Shown here: piece by piece, positions 6,868 through 13,365 of the stretch | How positions within the stretch are numbered: the first letter of the stretch is position 1 | Layout: every line of letters begins with the position of its first letter | DNA from: Ferroplasmaceae archaeon UBA567 | Lineage (GTDB): Archaea; Thermoplasmatota; Thermoplasmata; Thermoplasmatales; Thermoplasmataceae | DNA length: 14,352 nt | NCBI GenBank assembly: GCA_002505185.1 | Contig: DAUP01000105.1 | Span: 1-14,352, forward strand | Direction of reading: 5' to 3' | Notes under the pieces: generated by a model | Told to the model about the DNA's origin: nothing | The model's input: only the letters and a program-made list of their open reading frames with translations | The model's database searches: none | Program-made: the position numbers and the translations under genes

Positions 6868-7497
6868 TTGTCTAAAATTAATTTTGATTTTCCAGAAGGT
6901 ATAGAAGTTGTTCCGAACACTGTTGTAAATGTTTACGTCATAAGGTATCAGGACCTGGTCATTCAGATAGATGCTGGAATCAAAACTGATGCTAATAAAA
7001 TCATTGATTTCTATAAAAATTTAGATATCAGTCCAGATTACATTCTGATAACAGCTGTGGATTATCTGCATGTGGGGGCATTGCGTGAGGCCTATGATAC
7101 ATATAATCCGAAAATATATGTACCTAAGAAAGAAATGGGAACCATGAAAAACGGTCCCTCACTTAGGGGGATCCTTGAAATAGAGGGAAAAGGTTTACGA
7201 TTCGAAGGCATTCAACACGTCTATTCCTACAATAAGATGGATATAGATTTCATTGAAGTGATAGGAACTCCTGGATACTCGATGGATAATGTATCAATAT
7301 ATTTCAAGGATAAGAATTCCATATTTGTTGGAGATTCATTAACTATTAAGAGAAATAAGATAAAACTTGATAGCATGTTCACACAGAATATGGAAATGGC
7401 CAGGTCTTCTCTCATAAAAATCAAGAATTTTTGCCCAGTGATAATATTCCCATCACATGGTGCACCATATAAATGTGAGTCAACTACCTCTCCCTGA
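6868..7497 (+). CDS. Metallo-beta-lactamase-fold protein, metal ligands degraded
   Basis: This 209-residue protein has the shape of the MBL superfamily: an early strand region (VPNTVVNVYVIRYQDLVIQIDAG) matching the usual N-V-Y-hydrophobic...D-x-G start, and the later landmarks TPG, GD and HG. The H-x-H-x-D-H zinc motif, however, is TAVDYLHVGAL: Ala63, Asp65 and Leu67 replace His, His and Asp, and only His68 remains. TPGH is TPGY (Tyr137). Asp156 and His197 are kept. It is therefore unlikely to hold the usual two metals. I chose the TTG at 6868 because GGAGGT at 6855-6860 lies 7 nt before it; an in-frame ATG at 6862 is too close and a TTG at 6853 overlaps that site. It follows ctaB by 33 nt, probably in the same operon. 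The C-terminus ends abruptly inside an IS-like hairpin and may be altered. Confidence 0.7.
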   Translation: MSKINFDFPEGIEVVPNTVVNVYVIRYQDLVIQIDAGIKTDANKIIDFYKNLDISPDYILITAVDYLHVGALREAYDTYNPKIYVPKKEMGTMKNGPSLRGILEIEGKGLRFEGIQHVYSYNKMDIDFIEVIGTPGYSMDNVSIYFKDKNSIFVGDSLTIKRNKIKLDSMFTQNMEMARSSLIKIKNFCPVIIFPSHGAPYKCESTTSP

Positions 7498-7534
7498 GTG
7501 GAACTTGTTCAGTGAGGAACAGGGCAGGAGTTGA
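7480..7534 (+). repeat. Imperfect hairpin, likely IS end
   Basis: TCAACT (7480-7485) pairs with AGTTGA (7529-7534), CCT (7487-7489) with AGG (7526-7528), and CCCT (7492-7495) with AGGG (7521-7524). An alternative inner stem is CTTGTTC (7504-7510) with GAACAGG (7517-7523). Hairpins beginning GTCAACTACC are common at the ends of archaeal IS200/IS605 elements. The hairpin covers the stop codon of the MBL-fold gene. Confidence 0.5.
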
Positions 7535-7552
7535 TTAGGGAGCTTTAGAAAC

Positions 7553-7675
7553 ATGGAGAAAAACATGAAAGAAAAGCAGAAGTTAGATCGGAGGGATACA
7601 TACACACCTACGGATGCTCCATATGGAAAATCAACCACTATAAAAGAAGATGGATATAAGCACAAAGAAGGTTAA
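7553..7675 (+). pseudogene. Possible TnpB C-terminal tail fragment
   Basis: An ATG at 7553 opens a 40-codon frame, strongly basic at first (EKNMKEKQKLDRRD) and ending DGYKHKEG. There is no good ribosome binding site, and an in-frame stop lies just upstream at 7532-7534. The position, between a hairpin and a right-end-like block, suggests the remains of a tnpB 3' end. It could also be chance coding. None of the catalytic or zinc-finger residues of TnpB lies within it. Confidence 0.3.
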
Positions 7676-7686
7676 ACTGGTAAAAT

Positions 7687-7704
7687 ACGTCAGGGGATTG
7701 ACGT
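7687..7704. repeat. Perfect 6-bp hairpin at the IS right end
   Basis: ACGTCA (7687-7692) and TGACGT (7699-7704) flank a six-base loop GGGGAT. It lies 11 nt after the stop of the presumed tnpB tail and just before CCCAATTCCTCCC, where the guide-RNA scaffold and right end of TnpB-type elements normally sit. Confidence 0.4.
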
Positions 7705-7829
7705 TTACTGCCCAATTCCTCCCACACTTTCGCATAGGGTCTCCATGGACGTATAAGACGAAACCACATCTGTATCTTTAAATGATTATATATAATAGAA
7801 TCTTACCTTACTATGTCACAAAATCCTAG

Positions 7830-7844
7830 TTTTATATATAAATA
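7830..7844 (+). promoter_or_regulatory. Candidate promoter of the ribosomal cluster
   Basis: TTTATATATAAATA is the strongest TATA-like stretch in the 200-base AT-rich region before the L3 gene and would start transcription near 7860, leaving a leader of about 115 nt. Other candidates are CTTTAAAT at about 7776-7783, TTTAGAATTTA at 7880-7890 and the weak CAATTTATT at 7933-7941. The sequence alone does not decide between them. Confidence 0.35.
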
Positions 7845-7898
7845 AAATAACAAACTTAATAAATATTAATCTAATAACCTTTAGAATTTAACCATACA

Positions 7899-7948
7899 CA
7901 TTGGGCAATGCTAAATGCAACCCGTAATATTGCAATTTATTGGCAATA
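7899..7948. promoter_or_regulatory. Three ATTG-CAAT palindromes before the L3 gene
   Basis: ATTGggCAAT (7900-7909), ATTGCAAT (7929-7936) and ATTGgCAAT (7939-7947) lie within 48 bases, 30-77 nt before the L3 start. The last two are about one helical turn apart, centre to centre. TATTGC (7928-7933) and GCAATA (7943-7948) also form a 6-bp hairpin. They could be a regulator's binding sites or leader RNA structure. Confidence 0.4.
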
Positions 7949-7976
7949 TAGCAAGTGTAACGGTTGGTGATATAAA

Positions 7977-8969
7977 ATGGCAACACCGCATCATTCCCGA
8001 AGGGGATCAATGGCGTACTATCCCAGAGTACGTGCTAAAAAAATTGGGGCTGAAATTCGTTCATGGCCTGAAGTAGAAGGCAAATCGAAGATTCAGGCGT
8101 TCGCTGGATATAAAGTGGGTATGACACATGTACAGGTTACCGACTATAGAAAAACTAGTGTAACTGCTGGAAAAACGGTTATGGTTCCTGTAACAGTCGT
8201 TGAAGTTCCTCCAATAAATGTCATTGCCATAAGATACTATGAAGAAGGTGACAATGGCCTCCAGGTATTCGCCGAGAAAAGAGCTGAACACATTGAAAAA
8301 GAAGTGTTTAAAAGAATACCGGAAATAAAAAACAAGGAACCTAAAAATATTGAAATAAAAGACGTGGCTGATGTACGATTACTGGTGAATACAAATCCTA
8401 AACTTGTCACTGGAATACCTAATAAGACACCTGAAATATTTGAAGTTAGAATTTCAGGGTCAACAATATCAGATAGAATAAAACTTGCAGAGGAAAAACT
8501 AGGAAAGGAATTGCATTTTGGTGATTTCAACGCGGAAGGTTCCTTTGTTGATGTTATTTCAGTTACAAAGGGGAAAGGTTTTCAGGGAGTGGTCAAGAGA
8601 TTCGGAGTCAAACTTTTGCCCAGAAGCAACAGAAAGCACAGGAGAATGATAGGAACACTTGGCCCGTGGCACCCGGATTGGGTAAGAAACACAGTTCCAC
8701 AGGCAGGGCAGGTCGGTCTGCACCAAAGAACTATACATAATATCAGGGTAATGAAATTTGGGACAAAGAATCAGGTAGACGAAATAAATGTGAAAGGAGG
8801 GTTCCTCAATTATGGGCTTGTCAGAAATGATTATATTCTACTATACGGATCAATATCCGGCCCGTCAAAGAGATTAATAAAACTCAGGGATCCCGCAAGA
8901 CAGGCTGTCGCAAATGCAGAAAAGGTAGAAATCACATATATATCTAGGGAATCTAAACAGGGTGATTAA
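7977..8969 (+). CDS. rpl3: 50S ribosomal protein L3 (uL3)
   Basis: This 330-residue protein is the archaeal form of L3, a large-subunit protein with an extension reaching towards the peptidyl transferase centre. It opens with HHSRRGSMAYYPRVRAKK, typical of archaeal and eukaryotic L3. It has the family core KGKGFQGVVKRFGV (about residues 198-211), the GPWHPDWVRNTVPQAGQVGLHQRT region (about 233-256), which contains the loop nearest the catalytic centre, and a conserved C-terminal GPSKRLIKLRDPAR. Length matches archaeal L3 (about 330-350). GGTGA at 7966-7970 precedes the ATG by 6 nt. It is the first gene of the ribosomal cluster, after a leader of about 200 AT-rich bases. Confidence 0.97.
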   Translation: MATPHHSRRGSMAYYPRVRAKKIGAEIRSWPEVEGKSKIQAFAGYKVGMTHVQVTDYRKTSVTAGKTVMVPVTVVEVPPINVIAIRYYEEGDNGLQVFAEKRAEHIEKEVFKRIPEIKNKEPKNIEIKDVADVRLLVNTNPKLVTGIPNKTPEIFEVRISGSTISDRIKLAEEKLGKELHFGDFNAEGSFVDVISVTKGKGFQGVVKRFGVKLLPRSNRKHRRMIGTLGPWHPDWVRNTVPQAGQVGLHQRTIHNIRVMKFGTKNQVDEINVKGGFLNYGLVRNDYILLYGSISGPSKRLIKLRDPARQAVANAEKVEITYISRESKQGD

Positions 8970-8970
8970 A

Positions 8971-9741
8971 ATGAAAACTAATGTTTATTCTATTGAAGGG
9001 GAGGTTACAAAGGAAATAGAACTTCCACAGGTATTCGCCATAGAGACAAGGGAAGATCTCATACATAAGGCTTTCAGGGCCATATCCCTGTCCATGAGGC
9101 AGCCATATGGGCCAAGTCCACTTGCCGGTACCAGAAGGGTGGGGCATAATCTTGGCCCAAACCACGGTATATCAAGAATTCCCAGACTTGCAAGCGGATC
9201 AAGGGGAGTTTTACTGGCCAGCATGGTTGGTGGAAGAAGTGCCCTGTCACCACGCAGTGATAAGGTTTTATACAAAAAAATCAACAAAAAAGAAAGAAGA
9301 CTTGCAAAATTGAGCGCAATTGCCTTTACAGCAAATAAGGAACGGGTAATCCAGAGAGGACACCGGATTTCTGAGGATTCTATTGAAAACATTACATTCC
9401 CACTTGTGGTTGAGGATGATATCGAAAATATTAAAAAGGTTAAGGATGCAGTTCAGGTATTGACAAATCTCGGCGTTTATGACGATGTGTTAAGGTCTAA
9501 AAACGGTAAAAAGATCAGGGCCGGACGGGGGAAGATGAGAAACAGAACCTATAAACAGCCAAAAAGTCTGCTCATAGTTGGTTCTTCTGTAGAGAATCTC
9601 AGGGCTTTTGCCTCACTTCCAGGAGTCGATCTGGCTTCTCTTAACAGCCTTAGCATAACGAAACTGGCACCGGGGGGAAATCCAGGCAGATTAACAATAT
9701 ACACAGCATCAACAATAGAGAACTTAAGAGAGGTGAATTAA
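8971..9741 (+). CDS. rpl4: 50S ribosomal protein L4 (uL4)
   Basis: This 256-residue protein is archaeal L4, whose loop lines the polypeptide exit tunnel. The basic, glycine-rich tunnel-loop region MRQPYGPSPLAGTRRVGHNLGP lies at about residues 43-64, and GISRIPRL plus the conserved RAGRGKMRNRTYK block (about residues 186-198) confirm the family. The start is the ATG at 8971, one base after the L3 stop and 4 nt after GGTGAT (8961-8966). An in-frame GTG at 8962 lies inside that ribosome binding site and would add three residues, so it is unlikely. L4 represses its own operon in some bacteria; nothing here shows that it does so in this organism. Confidence 0.96.
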   Translation: MKTNVYSIEGEVTKEIELPQVFAIETREDLIHKAFRAISLSMRQPYGPSPLAGTRRVGHNLGPNHGISRIPRLASGSRGVLLASMVGGRSALSPRSDKVLYKKINKKERRLAKLSAIAFTANKERVIQRGHRISEDSIENITFPLVVEDDIENIKKVKDAVQVLTNLGVYDDVLRSKNGKKIRAGRGKMRNRTYKQPKSLLIVGSSVENLRAFASLPGVDLASLNSLSITKLAPGGNPGRLTIYTASTIENLREVN

Positions 9742-9990
9742 ATGGATTATGTTATATCCCCTGTTGTCACAGAAAAAACCACATTAATGATGGAGAAGGA
9801 GAATAAACTTACGTTCATTGTGGATCGCAGGGGCAGGAAAAAAGATATAAAAAAGGAGATAGAGGAAAGATTTGACGTTAAGGTAGTCGGATTAAATATA
9901 TTGATAACCAAAAAGGGGAAGAAGGCAATAGCAAAATTATCCGATGATTATTCCGCAGAGGAGATTGGTGGAAGAATAGGAATATTCTAA
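9742..9990 (+). CDS. rpl23: 50S ribosomal protein L23 (uL23)
   Basis: This 82-residue protein is archaeal L23, found at the tunnel exit where SRP and other nascent-chain factors dock. The sequence begins with YVISPVVTEKTTLMMEKENKL, matching the family's P-x-x-T-E-K opening, and continues with FIVDRRGRKKDIKKEIEERFDVKVVGLN, the conserved strand-helix-strand that binds rRNA. Length is normal for archaeal L23. Its ATG immediately follows the L4 stop, with AGGTGA at 9730-9735 inside the end of the L4 gene, so the two are probably translationally coupled. Confidence 0.96.
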   Translation: MDYVISPVVTEKTTLMMEKENKLTFIVDRRGRKKDIKKEIEERFDVKVVGLNILITKKGKKAIAKLSDDYSAEEIGGRIGIF

Positions 9991-10000
9991 GGTGAATATA

Positions 10001-10699
10001 ATGGGAAAACATATAGTAGCACAAAGGAGAGGGCATGGATCTTTAACATACATGAGTCCAAGCCACAGGCATCTGGCCGAAATTAAACATCTTTCAAATG
10101 GAAATTACAGTATTGAGGATATAGTTCAGGCACCAGGGAGAAATGCACCTCTACTGTCACTAAAAAATGAACAGAATGAGATCAGCTATATGATAGCTTT
10201 CAATGGAGCTTATAAGGGCCAGAAATTGTATGCAGGAGAGACAGGCAATTCAAATAATGGAACCACAACCACTCTATCGAAGATAGAAGATGGAACCTAC
10301 GTTTACAATATAGAAAATCATCCAGGGGATGGCGGAAAATTCTGCAGGACGGCTGGGTCTTCAGGGCTTATAATTAGTCATGGCACTTCTGTTTCAATAA
10401 AATTGCCTTCAGGCAAAACCAGGGAATTAAATCCAAACTGTAAGGCAACTGTAGGTGTAGTGGCTGGATCAGGAGCCAGGGATATACCTATACTGAAAGC
10501 CGGAAAGCATATAAAATATCTTCAAAGCAAAGCTAAGAGAGCATATACAGTAAGAGGCGTAGCAATGAATGCCGTGAACCATCCACATGGGGGAGGAAAC
10601 CACCAACATGTTGGAGGCCCAAGCACTGTAGCAAGGGGAGCACCACCTGGAGCAAAGGTTGGTAGATTATCACCAAAAAGGAGGGATAAGAAATGGTAG
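10001..10699 (+). CDS. rpl2: 50S ribosomal protein L2 (uL2)
   Basis: This 232-residue protein is archaeal L2, needed for subunit joining and close to the peptidyl transferase centre. It begins MGKHIVAQRRGHGS, as archaeal L2 does, and carries the C-terminal signature NHPHGGGNHQHVGGPSTVAR (about residues 190-209), including the conserved His of HPHGGG. The start is the ATG at 10001, 5 nt after GGTGA at 9991-9995. An in-frame GTG at 9992 overlaps that site and is rejected. The gene ends by overlapping the S19 start by 7 bases (ATGGTAG). Confidence 0.97.
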   Translation: MGKHIVAQRRGHGSLTYMSPSHRHLAEIKHLSNGNYSIEDIVQAPGRNAPLLSLKNEQNEISYMIAFNGAYKGQKLYAGETGNSNNGTTTTLSKIEDGTYVYNIENHPGDGGKFCRTAGSSGLIISHGTSVSIKLPSGKTRELNPNCKATVGVVAGSGARDIPILKAGKHIKYLQSKAKRAYTVRGVAMNAVNHPHGGGNHQHVGGPSTVARGAPPGAKVGRLSPKRRDKKW

Positions 10700-11148
10700 T
10701 TAGAAGACAGGTATCTGTAAAATCTATAAAAAGAAGATCACGAAAGGCTCAAAAAGCCATTACCGGAAGAGCAAGAGAGTTCTCTTACCGTGGGAAAACT
10801 ATTGAGGAACTTGAGGAAATGGAACTTCCAGAGCTTCTTGAGATATTCCCTGCCCGTGTCAGGAGATCCTATAACAGGGAAATGAATCACGAACAAAAGA
10901 AAGTATTTGACGACCTTCTTGGAGATAAAGAGACAATAAAAACTCATGTAAGGGATATAATAATACTCCCACAGTTCGTGGGCAAAAAAATAGAACTGTA
11001 TAACGGGACATCATATCTTAAATTTGAAATAAAACCAGAAATGATTGGCCATTATCTGGGTGAGTTTGCGCCAACAAGAAAAGAGGTGAAGCATTCCGGT
11101 CCAGGAGTCGGAGCTACCAGATCATCAAAATTCCTGCCATTGAAGTGA
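10693..11148 (+). CDS. rps19: 30S ribosomal protein S19 (uS19)
   Basis: This 151-residue protein is archaeal S19 of the small-subunit head. The N-terminal extension (about residues 1-60, basic then YRGKTIEELEEMELPELLEIFPARVRRS) is the archaeal/eukaryotic S15e-type feature absent from bacterial S19. The core follows with VRDIIILPQFVGKKIELYNG and ends with GHYLGEFAPTRKEVKHSGPGVGATRSSKF, a strong match to the family signature. AAGGAGG at 10677-10683 lies 9 nt before the ATG at 10693, itself inside the end of the L2 gene, so coupling with L2 is likely. Confidence 0.97.
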   Translation: MVVRRQVSVKSIKRRSRKAQKAITGRAREFSYRGKTIEELEEMELPELLEIFPARVRRSYNREMNHEQKKVFDDLLGDKETIKTHVRDIIILPQFVGKKIELYNGTSYLKFEIKPEMIGHYLGEFAPTRKEVKHSGPGVGATRSSKFLPLK

Positions 11149-11152
11149 TATT

Positions 11153-11602
11153 ATGAAAGGATACAGTATTGATAAAATGCCAGAAAAACATGCGAGAGCT
11201 CAGGTTAAGGAGACCGACATATCCATGAAGGATGCAGTCAATGTTGCCCATTTCATCAGGAATATGAACCTGGAATCTGCAAAGAATACACTAGACCTTG
11301 TTCTGGAGAAGAAAATGGCAGTGCCATACTTCAGGTATCTTGATTCTGTTTCACACAGGAAAGCCATAGGTCCAGGAAGATACCCGGTAAAGGCTGTTAA
11401 AGCATTCAAAAAACTACTTGATGATGTATCAGCCAATGCCGAATTCAAAGGGCTTACAGATGATTTGAAAATATTCCACATCTCCGCATCAAAGGGAAGA
11501 ATGATCAAAAAATTCACTCCCAAGGCCTACGGCAGAGCAGGGGCATTCTTCAAGGATCTAATCAATCTTGAGGTAGTCGTAGTAGAAAATGAAAAGGAGT
11601 GA
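11153..11602 (+). CDS. rpl22: 50S ribosomal protein L22 (uL22)
   Basis: This 149-residue protein is archaeal L22 (the L17e type), which lines the exit tunnel with a long hairpin. The opening KGYSIDKMPEKHARAQVKETDISMKDA and the block RNMNLESAKNTLDLVLEKK are family-typical. The tunnel-hairpin region includes HRKAIGPGRYPVKAVKAFKKLL and the later SKGRMIKKFTPKAYGRAGAF, where bacterial L22 has its R-A-G-R motif. It starts 4 nt after the S19 stop; the stop itself is part of the weak ribosome binding site GTGAT. Confidence 0.95.
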   Translation: MKGYSIDKMPEKHARAQVKETDISMKDAVNVAHFIRNMNLESAKNTLDLVLEKKMAVPYFRYLDSVSHRKAIGPGRYPVKAVKAFKKLLDDVSANAEFKGLTDDLKIFHISASKGRMIKKFTPKAYGRAGAFFKDLINLEVVVVENEKE

Positions 11603-11606
11603 TATG

Positions 11607-12275
11607 ATGAAGGAGAAAAAATTTATAAGTGATAACATTAAAAAACTGCTGGTTATGGAGTACCTGCAGGCAGAGAATGACAGTGCCGGATTTGGTGGAA
11701 TGGAAATGAAGAGAACTCCATTTGGAACCAATATAACGCTGTTTGTCAACAGGCCCGGTCTTGTTATAGGAAGGCACGGATCCAAGATAAAAGCCATGAC
11801 ATCGACTCTCGAGACCAAATATGGCCTGGAATCGCCTCAGATAGAGGTAAAAGAAGTGGATAATCCAGATCTTAACCCTCAGGTCATTTCCAAGAAAATA
11901 GCACTGTCACTGGAGAAGGGATGGAATTACAGGAAAGCCGGAAATACCACATTGAGGAGAATAATTGACCAGCATGCAAGGGGAGTGTTAATCAGAATCG
12001 GAGGAAAAATATCCGGAGAAAGGGCAAGGACCCAGAAATTTATGTTCGGGGAAATTAAATATTCTGGTGAACCTGCAAGGGCAGGAGTCATAACTGGATA
12101 TTCAGTTGCAATGCTCAAAACCGGTGCCATAGGAATATATGTTAGGCTGCTCAGGCAGGATTACCGGTTGCCTGATGAGATATCAATTAAAACGGAAGTG
12201 AAAATACCTGTTCCTGATAAAAAGGCTGCGACAGAAGAAAGTAAAGAGGTAGAGGAAAATGGAACTAAAAGCTAA
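11607..12275 (+). CDS. rps3: 30S ribosomal protein S3 (uS3)
   Basis: This 222-residue protein is archaeal S3, which sits at the mRNA entry channel. It has an N-terminal KH domain with VNRPGLVIGRHGSKIK (about residues 44-59), matching the KH G-x-x-G loop, and the C-terminal S3 domain with RIGGKISGERARTQKF and GVITGYSVAMLKTGAIGIYVRL. A lysine- and glutamate-rich tail (about residues 199-222) is beyond the core. Three in-frame ATGs occur at 11589, 11604 and 11607. GGAGTGAT at 11596-11603 leaves 11607 with spacing most like the neighbouring genes, and MKEKKFISDNI matches the usual S3 start; 11604 would add one Met. Confidence 0.95.
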   Translation: MKEKKFISDNIKKLLVMEYLQAENDSAGFGGMEMKRTPFGTNITLFVNRPGLVIGRHGSKIKAMTSTLETKYGLESPQIEVKEVDNPDLNPQVISKKIALSLEKGWNYRKAGNTTLRRIIDQHARGVLIRIGGKISGERARTQKFMFGEIKYSGEPARAGVITGYSVAMLKTGAIGIYVRLLRQDYRLPDEISIKTEVKIPVPDKKAATEESKEVEENGTKS

Positions 12276-12456
12276 GGAATTGAGGCAGATGTCCGATGAG
12301 GAACTTAATGAGAAACTTAAATCCTTAAAGGAATCGCTGTTAAAAGAGAGATCTGCCATAGCCATGGGTGGTGCCCCGGCAAGCCCTGGTACTATGCACT
12401 CGATAAAAAAGCAGATAGCCAGGATACTAACAATTATGGAGGAAAAAACAGAATGA
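12259..12456 (+). CDS. rpl29: 50S ribosomal protein L29 (uL29)
   Basis: This 65-residue protein is L29, a two-helix coil near the tunnel exit beside L23. The family pattern is clear: ELKAKELRQMSDEELNEKLKSLKESLLKER, then the archaeal glycine-alanine insert AMGGAPASPGTMHSIKKQIARILTIM. Length is normal. Its ATG lies within the S3 gene, overlapping it by 17 bases, with GAGGTAGAGG at 12246-12255 as the ribosome binding site, so part of the S3 tail codes in two frames. Confidence 0.95.
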   Translation: MELKAKELRQMSDEELNEKLKSLKESLLKERSAIAMGGAPASPGTMHSIKKQIARILTIMEEKTE

Positions 12457-12752
12457 AAGATAAAGATTTCACAGGAATGCCAAAAGAACTTCAACCATGG
12501 GAAGGGTTCAACCGTGACAGTGAACTTGTAAAAATCAGTGTGGATAAAAGAAGATATGGAAAATTGGTAACAGTTATAGATGGCATTGATCCCAAAACAG
12601 AAAACATAAATGAAATAGCCAAAGCACTAAAGAGGAAAGCTGCTTCAGGTGGAACAGTTAAAGATGGTAAAAGCATAGAATTGCAAGGGGATCATAGAGA
12701 TGTCATGAAGAAAGAACTGGAAAGCATGGGATTCAAGGTGCAGATGGCATGA
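12453..12752 (+). CDS. Translation initiation factor aIF1 (SUI1 family)
   Basis: This 99-residue protein is the archaeal homologue of eIF1, which binds the small subunit near the P site and checks start-codon pairing. The SUI1 core is plain: VKISVDKRRYGKLVTVIDGID (about residues 26-46), then IAKALKRKAASGGTVKDGKSIELQGDHRD (about 54-82), with the conserved K-x-A-x-G-G-T block and the Q-G-D-H motif. Its start overlaps the L29 stop (ATGA), with GGAGG at 12438-12442. SUI1 beside L29 and Rnp1 is standard in archaea, so its place here links initiation to the ribosomal operon. Leaderless starts nearby make this factor of some interest. Confidence 0.95.
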   Translation: MKDKDFTGMPKELQPWEGFNRDSELVKISVDKRRYGKLVTVIDGIDPKTENINEIAKALKRKAASGGTVKDGKSIELQGDHRDVMKKELESMGFKVQMA

Positions 12753-13048
12753 ATGCAAATGAAATCTATTTAATAGAATTAATTGGTAGAAACGTAATGG
12801 TAAAAAATTCACATAACATTAAAAATATTGGTATTAAGGGCAAATTAATAGATGAGACAAGGAATATGATGGTCATAGACACCGGGGTTAAAAGATGTAG
12901 CATCCCAAAAGAGGGTACCTTATTTGGAGTAAACTTCGAAGGTATCTATTACAATATCCATGGGGACGCCATATTAACAAAGCCTGAAGATAGAACAAAG
13001 GAGAAAAGAAAAATATATAAAAAATTGAGGGGGATTGAATCGAGATGA
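12749..13048 (+). CDS. rnp1: Ribonuclease P protein component 1 (Rpp29/Pop4)
   Basis: This 99-residue protein is the archaeal Rpp29 homologue, a subunit of RNase P that helps the RNA process tRNA 5' ends. It has the Sm-like barrel pattern: LIELIGRNVMVKNSHNIKNIGIKGKLIDETRNMMVIDTG (about residues 8-46), then SIPKEGTLF and a basic end (DRTKEKRKIYKKLRG). Position between aIF1 and S17 is the conserved archaeal one. ATGA overlaps join it to both neighbours, and AAGGTG at 12735-12740 precedes the start by 8 nt. Confidence 0.93.
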   Translation: MNANEIYLIELIGRNVMVKNSHNIKNIGIKGKLIDETRNMMVIDTGVKRCSIPKEGTLFGVNFEGIYYNIHGDAILTKPEDRTKEKRKIYKKLRGIESR

Positions 13049-13365
13049 ATAACATAGGAATAGAAGTGAAACCACCTGAAAAGGAATGCAATGACATAAA
13101 TTGCCCGTTTCATGGTGAACTTCCTGTTCATGGTCAGATACTTACAGGGAAGGTTGTTTCAGTCAAGATGAAACGCAGTGTTGTAATAAGGAGGGAAGCC
13201 AAGATATATATTAAAAAATATGAGAGATATATCACCAAATATACAAAATATCATGCTCACCTGCCTGACTGCATAGATGTGAAAGTTGGCGACAGTGTCA
13301 GAGCTGCTGAATGCAGAAAACTGGCAAAAACCATCGACTTTGTCGTAATTGAGAAGGTGAACTAA
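13045..13365 (+). CDS. rps17: 30S ribosomal protein S17 (uS17)
   Basis: This 106-residue protein is archaeal S17, an early-binding small-subunit protein with an OB fold. The archaeal opening CNDINCPFHGELPVHGQ contains the conserved Cys pair and H-G; the core LTGKVVSVKMKRSVVIRRE, KYTKYHAHLP and KVGDSVRAAECRKLAKTIDFVVIE follows in the expected order. The length is normal. Its ATG overlaps the rnp1 stop (ATGA). Confidence 0.96.
   Translation: MNNIGIEVKPPEKECNDINCPFHGELPVHGQILTGKVVSVKMKRSVVIRREAKIYIKKYERYITKYTKYHAHLPDCIDVKVGDSVRAAECRKLAKTIDFVVIEKVN

Larger units (their letters stand above)
7480..7770 (+). mobile_element. Decayed IS200/IS605 (TnpB-type) element remnant
   Basis: The stretch has no long gene but carries several marks of the family. 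A hairpin lies at 7480-7534. A 40-codon open frame at 7553-7675 (TYTPTDAPYGKST...EDGYKHKEG) reads like the divergent tail of a TnpB-type protein. After it come a perfect hairpin ACGTCA-ggggat-TGACGT at 7687-7704 and the block CCCAATTCCTCCC at 7711-7723, similar to the CAATTC(A/C)TCCC seen near the right end of many IS605-group elements. I read it as a deletion derivative that lost transposase and most of tnpB. The family call is from remembered motifs; exact ends were not identified, and no target duplication is expected for this family. Confidence 0.45.

Noticed and set aside
7676..7976. Possible tRNA or other stable RNA in the gap before L3
   Set aside because: No cloverleaf with the GTTC-A T-loop or an acceptor stem could be found; the hairpins seen fit an IS end and leader DNA better.
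8962..8970. Upstream GTG start for L4 (and the like at 9992 for L2)
   Set aside because: Both GTG codons are part of the GGTGA ribosome binding site for the ATG 9 nt further on, which gives the normal family N-terminus.
8985..9392. Open frame of 135 codons on the minus strand
   Set aside because: It is antisense to L4, a clear ribosomal protein gene, and has no own promoter or ribosome binding site.
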